A stretch of DNA of 64,000 nucleotides, from the NCBI GenBank assembly GCA_037893245.1, contig JBAIAA010000452.1, positions 310,001 through 374,000 of the forward strand. The letters are read 5' to 3'. This DNA comes from Crossaster papposus. Taxonomy: Eukaryota; Echinodermata; Asteroidea; Velatida; Solasteridae. Of the stretch, positions 37,261 through 49,154 are shown piece after piece. The stretch's first letter is position 1; every line of letters begins with the position of its first letter. The notes under the pieces were generated by a model that was given only the letters and a program-made list of their open reading frames with translations, was not told the DNA's origin and did no database searches. Made by a program: the position numbers and the translations under genes.

Positions 37261-40200
37261 GGTGTTAGGAGATAGAGGGGGGCCTCCAGGAATGGCAAAA
37301 TTAGCAATTTGACCCGGGGCATGCTTTGTTAGTATTTTATTTCGATTTTCTGAAAATGTTAACGTTAACACACGCGTTTCAAATTCGCCATAGGTTTGTG
37401 CACACAATCCCCGCCCACAAATAAGGGCATGAAGGAAAGCATGCACCGGGAAGGGGCTGGGTGTTAGGAGATAGAGGGGGCCTACAGGAATGGCAAAATT
37501 AGCAATTTGACCCGGGGCATGCTTTGTTAGTATTTTATTTCGATTTTCTGAAAACTTTAACGTTAACACACGCGTTTCAAATTCGCCATAGGTTTGTGCA
37601 CACAATGCCCGCCCACAAATAAGGGCATGAAGGAAAGCATGCCCCGGGAAGGGGCTGGGTGTTAGGAGATAGAGGGGGCCTCCAGGAATGGCAAAATTAG
37701 CAATTTGACCCGGGGCATGCTTTGTTAGTATTTTATTTCGATTTTCTGAACATTTTAACGTTAACACACGCGTTTCAAATTTGCCATAGGTTTGTGCACA
37801 CAATCCCCGCCCACAAATAAGGGCATGAAGGAAAGCATGCCCCGGGAAGGGGTTGGGTGTTAGGAGATAGAGGGGGGCCTCCAGGAATGGCAAAATTAGC
37901 AATTTGACCCGGGGCATGCTTTGTTAGTATTTTATTTCGATTTTCTGAAAATGTTAACGTTAACACACGCGTTTCAAATTCGCCATAGGTTTGTGCACAC
38001 AATCCCCGCCCACAAATAAGGGCATGAAGGAAAGCATGCCCCGGGAAGGGGCTGGATGTTAGGAGATAGAGGGGGCCTCCAGGAATGGCAAAATTAGCAA
38101 TTTGACCCGGGGCATGCTTTGTTAGTATTTTATTTCGATTTTCTGAAAATTTTAACGTTAACACACGCGTTTCAAATTCGCCATAGGTTTGTGCACACAA
38201 TCCCCGCCCACAAATAAGGGCATGAAGGAAAGCATGCCCCGGGAAGGGGCTGGGTGTTAGGAGATAGAGGGGGCCTCCAGGAATGGCAAAATTAGCAATT
38301 TGACCCGGGGCATGCTTTGTTAGTATTTTATTTCGATTTTCTGAAAACTTTAACGTTAACACACGCGTTTCAAATTCGCCATAGGTTTGTGCACACAATC
38401 CCCGCCCACAAATAAGGGCATGAAGGAAAGCATGCCCCGGGAAGGGGTTGGGTGTTAGGAGATAGAGGGGGGCCTCCAGGAATGGCAAAATTAGCAATTT
38501 GACCCGGGGCATGCTTTGTTAGTATTTTATTTCGATTTTCTGAAAATGTTAACGTTAACACACGCGTTTCAAATTCGCCATAGGTTTGTGCACACAATCC
38601 CCGCCCACAAATAAGGGCATGAAGGAAAGCATGCCCCGGGAAGGGGCTGGGTGTTAGGAGATAGAGGGGGGCCTCCAGGAATGGCAAAATTAGCAATTTG
38701 ACCCGGGGCATGCTTTGTTAGTATTTTATTTCGATTTTCTGAAAACTTTAACGTTAACACACGCGTTTCAAATTCGCCATAGGTTTGTGCACACAATCCC
38801 CGCCCACAAATAAGGGCATGAAGGAAAGCATGCCCCGGGAAGGGGTTGGGTGTTAGGAGATAGAGGGGGGCCTCCAGGAATGGCAAAATTAGCAATTTGA
38901 CCCGGGGCATGCTTTGTTAGTATTTTATTTCGATTTTCTGAAAATGTTAACGTTAACACACGCGTTTCAAATTCGCCATAGGTTTGTGCACACAATCCCC
39001 GCCCACAAATAAGGGCATGAAGGAAAGCATGCCCCCGGAAGGGGCTGGGTGTTAGGAGATAGAGGGGGGCCTCCAGGAATGGCAAAATTAGCAATTTGAC
39101 CCGGGGCATGCTTTGTTAGTATTTTATTTCGATTTTCTGAAAATGTTAACGTTAACACACGCGTTTCAAATTCGCGATAGGTTTGTGCACACAATCCCCG
39201 CCCACAAATAAGGGCATGAAGGAAAGCATGCGCCGGGAAGGGGCTGGGTGTTAGGAGATAGAGGGGGGCCTCCAGGAATGGCAAAATTAGCAATTTGACC
39301 CGGGGCATGCTTTGTTAGTATTTTATTTCGATTTTCTGAAAACTTTAACGTTAACACACGCGTTTCAAATTCGCCATAGGTTTGTGCACACAATCCCCGA
39401 CCACAAATAAGGGCACGAAGGAAAGCATGCCCCGGGAAGGGGCTGGGTGTTAGGAGATAGAGGGGGCCTCCAGGAATGGCAAAATTAGCAATTTGACCAG
39501 GGGCATGCTTTGTTAGTATTTTATTTCGATTTTCTGAAAATTGTAACGTTAACACACGCGTTTCAAATTCGCCATAGGTTTGTGCACACAATCCCCGCCC
39601 ACAAATAAGGGCATGAAGGAAAGCATGCCCCGGGAAGGGGCTGGGTGTTAGGAGATAGAGGGGGCCTCCAGGAATGGCAAAATTAGCAATTTGACCCGGG
39701 GCATGCTTTGTTAGTATTTTATTTCGATTTTCTGAAAACTTTAACGTTAACACACGCGTTTCAAATTCGCCATAGGTTTGTGCACACAATCCCCGCCCAC
39801 AAATAAGGGCATGAAGGAAAGCATGCCCCGGGAAGGGGTTGGGTGTTAGGAGATAGAGGGGGGCCTCCAGGAATGGCAAAATTAGCAATTTGACCCGGGG
39901 CATGCTTTGTTAGTATTTTATTTCGATTTTCTGAAAATGTTAACGTTAACACACGCGTTTCAAATTCGCCATAGGTTTGTGCACACAATCCCCGCCCACA
40001 AATAAGGGCATGAAGGAAAGCATGCCCCGGGAAGGGGCTGGGTGTTAGGAGATAGAGGGGGCCTCCAGGAATGGCAAAATTAGCAATTTGACCCGGGGCA
40101 TGCTTTGTTAGTATTTTATTTCGATTTTCTGAAAACTTTAACGTTAACACACGCGTTACAAATTCGCCATAGGTTTGTGCACACAATCCCCGCCCACAAA

Positions 40201-40349
40201 TAAGGGCATGAAGGAAAGCATGCCCCAGGAAGGGGCTGGGTGTTAGGAGATAGAGGGGGCCTCCAGTAATGGCAAAATTAGCAATTTGACCCGGGGCATG
40301 CTTTGTTAGTATTTTATTTCGATTTTCTGAAAACTTTAACGTTAACACA

Positions 40350-43300
40350 CGCGTTTCAAATTCGCCATAGGTTTGTGCACACAATCCCCGCCCACAAATA
40401 AGGGCATAAAGGAAAGCATGCCCCGGGAAGGGGTTGGGTGTTAGGAGATAGAGGGGGGCCTCCAGGAATGGCAAAATTAGCAATTTGACCCGGGGCATGC
40501 TTTGTTAGTATTTTATTTCGATTTTCTGAAAATGTTAACGTTAACACACGCGTTTCAAATTCGCCATAGGTTTGTGCACACAATCCCCGCCCACAAATAA
40601 GGGCATGAAGGAAAGCATGCCCCAGGAAGGGGCTGGGTGTTAGGAGATAGAGGGGGCCTCCAGGAATGGCAAAATTAGCAATTTGACCCGGGGCATGCTT
40701 TGTTAGTATTTTATTTCGATTTTCTGAACATTTTAACGTTAACACACGCGTTTCAAATTCGCCATAGGTTTGTGCACACAATCCCCGCCCACAAATAAGG
40801 GCATGAAGGAAAGCATGCCCCGGGAAGGGGTTGGGTGTTAGGAGATAGAGGGGGGCCTCCAGGAATGGCAAAATTAGCAATTTGACCCGGGGCATGCTTT
40901 GTTAGTATTTTATTTCGATTTTCTGAAAATGTTAACGTTAACACACGCGTTTCAAATTCGCCATAGGTTTGTGCACACAATCCCCGCCCACAAATAAGGG
41001 CATGAAGGAAAGCATGCCCCGGGAAGGGGCTGGGTGTTAGGAGATAGAGGGGGCCTCCAGGAATGGCAAAATTAGCAATTTGACCCGGGGCATGCTTTGT
41101 TAGTATTTTATTTCGATTTTCTGAAAACTTTAACGTTAACACACGCGTTTCAAATTCGCCATAGGTTTGTGCACACAATCCCCGCCCACAAATAAGGGCA
41201 TGAAGGAAAGCATGCCCCGGGAAGGGGCTGGGTGTTAGGAGATAGAGGGGGCCTCCAGGAATGGCAAAATTAGCAATTTGACCCGGGGCATGCTTTGTTA
41301 TTATTTTATTTCGATTTTCTGAACATTTTAACGTTAACACACGCGTTTCAAATTCGCCATAGGTTTGTGCACACAATCCCCGCCCACAAATAAGGGCATG
41401 AAGGAAAGCATGCCCCGGGAAGGGGCTGGGTGTTAGGAGATAGAGGGGGGCCTCCAGGAATGGCAAAATAAGCAATTTGACCGGGGGCATGCTTTGTTAG
41501 TATTTTATTTCGATTTTCTGAAAATTTTAACGTTAACACACGCGTTTCAAATTCGCTATAGGTTTGTGCTCACAATCCCCGCCCACAAATAAGGGCATGA
41601 AGGAAAGCATGCCCCAGGAAGGGGCTGGGTGTTAGGAGATAGAGGGGGCCTCCAGGAATGGCAAAATTAGCAATTTGACCCGGGGCATGCTTTGTTAGTA
41701 TTTTATTTCGATTTTCTGAAAACTTTAACGTTAACACACGCGTTTCAAATTCGCCATAGGTTTGTGCACACAATCCCCGCCCACAAATAAGGGCATGAAG
41801 GAAAGCATGCCCCGGGAAGGGGTTGGGTGTTAGGAGATAGAGGGGGGCTTCCAGGAATGGCAAAATTAGCAATTTGACCCGGGGCATGCTTTGTTAGTAT
41901 TTTATTTCGATTTTCTGAAAAAGTTAACGTTAACACACGCGTTTCAAATTCGCCATAGGTTTGTGCACACAATCCCCGCCCACAAATAAGGGCATGAAGG
42001 AAAGCATGCCCCGGGAAGGGGCTGGGTGTTAGGAGATAGAGGGGGGCCTCCAGGAATGGCAAAATTAGCAATTTGACCCGGGGCATGCTTTGTTAGTATT
42101 TTATTTCGATTTTCTGAAATTTTAACGTTAACACACGCGTTACAAATTCGCCATAGGTTTGTGCACACAATCCCCGCCCACAAATAAGGGCATAAAGGAA
42201 AGCATGCCCCGGGAAGGGGTTGGGTGTTAGGAGATAGAGGGGGGCCTCCAGGAATGGCAAAATTAGCAATTTGACCCGGGGCATGCTTTGTTAGTATTTT
42301 ATTTCGATTTTCTGAAAATGTTAACGTTAACACACGCGTTTCAAATTCGCCATAGGTTTGTGCACACAATCCCCGCCCACAAATAAGGGCATGAAGGAAA
42401 GCATGCCCCAGGAAGGGGCTGGGTGTTAGGAGATAGAGGGGGCCTCCAGGAATGGCAAAATTAGCAATTTGACCCGGGGCATGCTTTGTTAGTATTTTAT
42501 TTCGATTTTCTGAACATTTTAACGTTAACACACGCGTTTCAAATTCGCCATAGGTTTGTGCACACAATCCCCGCCCACAAATAAGGGCATGAAGGAAAGC
42601 ATGCCCCGGGAAGGGGTTGGGTGTTAGGAGATAGAGGGGGGCCTCCAGGAATGGCAAAATTAGCAATTTGACCCGGGGCATGCTTTGTTAGTATTTTATT
42701 TCGATTTTCTGAAAATGTTAACGTTAACACACGCGTTTCAAATTCGCCATAGGTTTGTGCACACAATCCCCGCCCACAAATAAGGGCATGAAGGAAAGCA
42801 TGCCCCGGGAAGGGGCTGGGTGTTAGGAGATAGAGGGGGCCTCCAGGAATGGCAAAATTAGCAATTTGACCCGGGGCATGCTTTGTTAGTATTTTATTTC
42901 GATTTTCTGAAAACTTTAACGTTAACACACGCGTTTCAAATTCGCCATAGGTTTGTGCACACAATCCCCGCCCACAAATAAGGGCATGAAGGAAAGCATG
43001 CCCCGGGAAGGGGCTGGGTGTTAGGAGATAGAGGGGGCCTCCAGGAATGGCAAAATTAGCAATTTGACCCGGGGCATGCTTTGTTATTATTTTATTTCGA
43101 TTTTCTGAACATTTTAACGTTAACACACGCGTTTCAAATTCGCCATAGGTTTGTGCACACAATCCCCGCCCACAAATAAGGGCATGAAGGAAAGCATGCC
43201 CCGGGAAGGGGCTGGGTGTTAGGAGATAGAGGGGGGCCTCCAGGAATGGCAAAATAAGCAATTTGACCGGGGGCATGCTTTGTTAGTATTTTATTTCGAT

Positions 43301-43910
43301 TTTCTGAAAATTTTAACGTTAACACACGCGTTTCAAATTCGCTATAGGTTTGTGCTCACAATCCCCGCCCACAAATAAGGGCATGAAGGAAAGCATGCCC
43401 CAGGAAGGGGCTGGGTGTTAGGAGATAGAGGGGGCCTCCAGGAATGGCAAAATTAGCAATTTGACCCGGGGCATGCTTTGTTAGTATTTTATTTCGATTT
43501 TCTGAAAACTTTAACGTTAACACACGCGTTTCAAATTCGCCATAGGTTTGTGCACACAATCCCCGCCCACAAATAAGGGCATGAAGGAAAGCATGCCCCG
43601 GGAAGGGGTTGGGTGTTAGGAGATAGAGGGGGGCCTCCAGGAATGGCAAAATTAGCAATTTGACCCGGGGCATGCTTTGTTAGTATTGTATTTCGATTTT
43701 CTGAAAATGTTAACGTTAACACACGCGTTTCAAATTCGCCATAGGTTTGTGCACACAATCCCCGCCCACAAATAAGGGCATGAAGGAAAGCATGCCCCGG
43801 GAAGGGGCTGGGTGTTAGGAGATAGAGGGGGGCCTCCAGGAATGGCAAAATTAGCAATTTGACCCGGGGCATGCTTTGTTAGTATTTTATTTCGATTTTC
43901 TGAAATTTTA
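40350..43910 (+). repeat. 1786-bp tandem duplication
   Basis: Copy 1 is about 40.35-42.13 kb and copy 2 about 42.13-43.91 kb. Matches at 1786 bp include GGCATAAAGG (40405/42191), AAAATAAGCAATTTG (T at 41469/43255), CGCTATAGG with GTGCTCAC, and the 1-bp-deleted GAAATTTTAACG (42116/43902) that sits at the end of each copy. The equivalent region at ~52.3-53.9 kb is present only once, so this duplication is specific to this locus or was lost there. Confidence 0.85.
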
Positions 43911-44760
43911 ACGTTAACACACGCGTTTCAAATTCGCCACAGGTTTGTGCATACAATCCCCGCCCACAAATAAGGGCATGAAGGAAAGCATGCCCCGGGA
44001 AGGGGCTGGGTGTTAGGAGATAGAGGGGGGCCTCCAGGAATGGCAAAATTAGCAATTTGACCCGGGGCATGCTTTGTTAGTATTTTATTTCGATTTTCTG
44101 AAAATGTTAACGTTAACACACGCGTTTCAAATTCGCCATAGGTTTGTGCACACAATCCACGCCCACAAATAAGGGCATGAAGGAAAGCATGCCCCGGGAA
44201 GGGGCTGGGTGTTAGGAGATAGAGGGGGGCCTCCAGGAATGGCAAAATTAGCAATTTGACCCGGGGCATGCTTTGTTAGTATTTTATTTCGATTTTCTGA
44301 AAACTTTAACGTTAACACACGCGTTTCAAATTCGCCATAGGTTTGTGCACACAATTCACGCCCACAAATAAGGGCATGAAGGAAAGCATGCCCCGGGAAA
44401 GGGCTGGGTGTTAGGAGATAGAGGGGGGCCTCCAGGAATGGCAAAATTAGCAATTTGACCCGGGGCATGCTTTGTTAGTATTTTATTTCGATTTTCTGAA
44501 CATTTTAACGTTAACACACGCGTTTCAAATTCGCCATAGGTTTGTGCACACAATCCCCGCCCACAAATAAGGGCATGAAGGAAAGCATGCCCCGGGAAGG
44601 GGCTGGGTGTTAGGAGATAGAGGGGGCCTCCAGGAATGGCAAAATTAGCAATTTGACCCGGGGCATGCTTTGTTAGTATTTTATTTCGATTTTCTGAACA
44701 TTTTAACGTTAACACACGCGTTTCAAATTCGCCATAGGTTTGTGCACACAATCCCCGCCC

Positions 44761-44774
44761 ACCAAATAATAAGG
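44761..44774 (+). repeat. 4-bp insertion variant, site 6 (with A-to-C change)
   Basis: Reads ACCAAATAATAAGG, the insertion with one extra substitution. It is followed about 50 bp later by a seven-base G run (44823-44829), giving an unusually long copy. Confidence 0.8.
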
Positions 44775-46156
44775 GCACGAAGGAAAGCATGCCCCGGGAA
44801 GGGGCTGGGTGTTAGGAGATAGAGGGGGGGCCTCCAGGAATGGCAAAATTAGCAATTTGACCCGGGGCATGCTTTGTTAGTATTTTATTTCGATTTTCTG
44901 AAAATGTTAACGTTAACACACGCGTTTCAAATTCGCCATAGGTTTGTGCACACAATCCCCGCCCACAAATAAGGGCATGAAGGAAAGCATGCCCCGGGAA
45001 GGGGCTGGGTGTTAGGAGATAGAGGGGGGCCTCCAGGAATGGCAAAATTAGCAATTTGACCCGGGGCATGCTTTGTTAGTATTTTATTTCGATTTTCTGA
45101 AAATTTTAACGTTAACACACGCGTTTCAAATTCGCCATAGGTTTGTGCACACAATCCCCGCCCACAAATAAGGGCATGAAGGAAAGCATGCCCCGGGAAG
45201 GGGCTGGGTGTTAGGAGATAGAGGGGGCCTCCAGGAATGGCAAAATTAGCAATTTGACCCGGGGCATGCTTTGTTAGTATTTTATTTCGATTTTCTGAAC
45301 ATTTTAACGTTAACACACGCGTTTCAAATTCGCCATAGGTTTGTGCATACAATCCCCGCCCACAAATAAGGGCATGAAGGAAAGCATGCCCCGGGAAGGG
45401 GCTGGGTGTTAGGAGATAGAGGGGGGCCTCCAGGAATGGCAAAATTAGCAATTTGACCCGGGGCATGCTTTGTTAGTATTTTATTTCGATTTTCTGAAAA
45501 TGTTAACGTTAACACACGCGTTTCAAATTCGCCATAGGTTTGTGCACACAATCCACGCCCACAAATAAGGGCATGAAGGAAAGCATGCCCCGGGAAGGGG
45601 CTGGGTGTTAGGAGATAGAGGGGGGCCTCCAGGAATGGCAAAATTAGCAATTTGACCCGGGGCATGCTTTGTTAGTATTTTATTTCGATTTTCTGAAAAC
45701 TTTAACGTTAACACACGCGTTTCAAATTCGCCATAGGTTTGTGCACACAATTCACGCCCACAAATAAGGGCATGAAGGAAAGCATGCCCCGGGAAAGGGC
45801 TGGGTGTTAGGAGATAGAGGGGGGCCTCCAGGAATGGCAAAATTAGCAATTTGACCCGGGGCATGCTTTGTTAGTATTTTATTTCGATTTTCTGAACATT
45901 TTAACGTTAACACACGCGTTTCAAATTCGCCATAGGTTTGTGCACACAATCCCCGCCCACAAATAAGGGCATGAAGGAAAGCATGCCCCGGGAAGGGGCT
46001 GGGTGTTAGGAGATAGAGGGGGCCTCCAGGAATGGCAAAATTAGCAATTTGACCCGGGGCATGCTTTGTTAGTATTTTATTTCGATTTTCTGAACATTTT
46101 AACGTTAACACACGCGTTTCAAATTCGCCATAGGTTTGTGCACACAATCCCCGCCC

Positions 46157-46170
46157 ACAAAATAATAAGG
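46157..46170 (+). repeat. 4-bp insertion variant, site 7
   Basis: Exact counterpart of the site at 37214 (offset 8943), with linked GGGCACG. Confidence 0.85.
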
Positions 46171-49140
46171 GCACGAAGGAAAGCATGCCCCGGGAAGGGG
46201 CTGGGTGTTAGGAGATAGAGGGGGGCCTCCAGGAATGGCAAAATTAGCAATTTGACCCGGGGCATGCTTTGTTAGTATTTTATTTCGATTTTCTGAAAAT
46301 GTTAACGTTAACACACGCGTTTCAAATTCGCCATAGGTTTGTGCACACAATCCCCGCCCACAAATAAGGGCATGAAGGAAAGCATGCACCGGGAAGGGGC
46401 TGGGTGTTAGGAGATAGAGGGGGCCTCCAGGAATGGCAAAATTAGCAATTTGACCCGGGGCATGCTTTGTTAGTATTTTATTTCGATTTTCTGAAAACTT
46501 TAACGTTAACACACGCGTTTCAAATTCGCCATAGGTTTGTGCACACAATGCCCGCCCTCAAATAAGGGCATGAAGGAAAGCATGCCCCGGGAAGGGGCTG
46601 GGTGTTAGGAGATAGAGGGGGCCTCCAGGAATGGCAAAATTAGCAATTTGACCCGGGGCATGCTTTGTTAGTATTTTATTTCGATTTTCTGAACATTTTA
46701 ACGTTAACACACGCGTTTCAAATTTGCCATAGGTTTGTGCACACAATCCCCGCCCACAAATAAGGGCATGAAGGAAAGCATGCCCCGGGAAGGGGTTGGG
46801 TGTTAGGAGATAGAGGGGGGCCTCCAGGAATGGCAAAATTAGCAATTTGACCCGGGGCATGCTTTGTTAGTATTTTATTTCGATTTTCTGAAAATGTTAA
46901 CGTTAACACACGTGTTTCAAATTCGCCATAGGTTTGTGCACACAATCCCCGCCCACAAATAAGGGCATGAAGGAAAGCATGCCCCGGGAAGGGGCTGGAT
47001 GTTAGGAGATAGAGGGGGCCTCCAGGAATGGCAAAATTAGCAATTTGACCCGGGGCATGCTTTGTTAGTATTTTATTTCGATTTTCTGAAAATTTTAACG
47101 TTAACACACGCGTTTCAAATTCGCCATAGGTTTGTGCACACAATCCCCTCCCACAAATAAGGGCATGAAGGAAAGCATGCCCCGGGAAGGGGCTGGGTGT
47201 TAGGAGATAGAGGGGGCCTCCAGGAATGGCAAAATTAGCAATTTGACCCGGGGCATGCTTTGCTAGTATTTTATTTCGATTTTCTGAAAACTTTAACGTT
47301 AACACACGCGTTTCAAATTCGCCATAGGTTTGTGCACACAATCCCCGCCCACAAATAAGGGCATGAAGGAAAGCATGCCCCGGGAAGGGGTTGGGTGTTA
47401 GGAGATAGAGGGGGGCCTCCAGGAATGGCAAAATTAGCAATTTGACCCGGGGCATGCTTTGTTAGTATTTTATTTCGATTTTCTGAAAATGTTAACGTTA
47501 ACACACGCGTTTCAAATTCGCCATAGGTTTGTGCACACAATCCCCGCCCACAAATAAGGGCATGAAGGAAAGCATGCCCCGGGAAGGGGCTGGGTGTTAG
47601 GAGATAGAGGGGGGCCTCCAGGAATGGCAAAATTAGCAATTTGACCCGGGGCATGCTTTGTTAGTATTTTATTTCGATTTTCTGAAAACTTTAACGTTAA
47701 CACACGCGTTTCAAATTCGCCATAGGTTTGTGCACACAATCCCCGCCCACAAATAAGGGCATGAAGGAAAGCATGCCCCGGGAAGGGGTTGGGTGTTAGG
47801 AGATAGAGGGGGGCCTCCAGGAATGGCAAAATTAGCAATTTGACCCGGGGCATGCTTTGTTAGTATTTTATTTCGATTTTCTGAAAATGTTAACGTTAAC
47901 ACACGCGTTTCAAATTCGCCATAGGTTTGTGCACACAATCCCCGCCCACAAATAAGGGCATGAAGGAAAGCATGCCCCCGGAAGGGGCTGGGTGTTAGGA
48001 GATAGAGGGGGGCCTCCAGGAATGGCAAAATTAGCAATTTGACCCGGGGCATGCTTTGTTAGTATTTTATTTCGATTTTCTGAAAATGTTAACGTTAACA
48101 CACGCGTTTCAAATTCGCGATAGGTTTGTGCACACAATCCCCGCCCACAAATAAGGGCATGAAGGAAAGCATGCGCCGGGAAGGGGCTGGGTGTTAGGAG
48201 ATAGAGGGGGGCCTCCAGGAATGGCAAAATTAGCAATTTGACCCGGGGCATGCTTTGTTAGTATTTTATTTCGATTCTCTGAAAACTTTAACGTTAACAC
48301 ACGCGTTTCAAATTCGCCATAGGTTTGTGCACACAATCCCCGCCCACAAATAAGGGCATGAAGGAAAGCATGCCCCGGGAAGGGGCTGGGTGTTAGGAGA
48401 TAGAGGGGGGCCTCCAGGAATGGCAAAATTAGCAATTTGACCCGGGGCATGCTTTGTTAGTATTTTATTTCGATTTTCTGAAAATGTTAACGTTAACACA
48501 CGCGTTTCAAATTCGCCATAGGTTTGTGCACACAATCCACGCCCACAAATAAGGGCATGAAGGAAAGCATGCCCCGGGAAGGGGCTGGGTGTTAGGAGAT
48601 AGAGGGGGGCCTCCAGGAATGGCAAAATTAGCAATTTGACCCGGGGCATGCTTTGTTAGTATTTTATTTCGATTTTCTGAAAACTTTAACGTTAACACAC
48701 GCGTTTCAAATTCGCCATAGGTTTGTGCACACAATTCACGCCCACAAATAAGGGCATGAAGGAAAGCATGCCCCGGGAAAGGGCTGGGTGTTAGGAGATA
48801 GAGGGGGGCCTCCAGGAATGGCAAAATTAGCAATTTGACCCGGGGCATGCTTTGTTAGTATTTTATTTCGATTTTCTGAACATTTTAACGTTAACACACG
48901 CGTTTCAAATTCGCCATAGGTTTGTGCACACAATCCCCGCCCACAAATAAGGGCATGAAGGAAAGCATGCCCCGGGAAGGGGCTGGGTGTTAGGAGATAG
49001 AGGGGGCCTCCAGGAATGGCAAAATTAGCAATTTGACCCGGGGCATGCTTTGTTAGTATTTTATTTCGATTTTCTGAACATTTTAACGTTAACACACGCG
49101 TTTCAAATTCGCCATAGGTTTGTGCACACAATCCCCGCCC

Positions 49141-49154
49141 ACAAAATAATAAGG
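49141..49154 (+). repeat. 4-bp insertion variant, site 8
   Basis: Exact counterpart of the site at 46157 (offset 2984), with linked GGGCACG. Confidence 0.85.
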
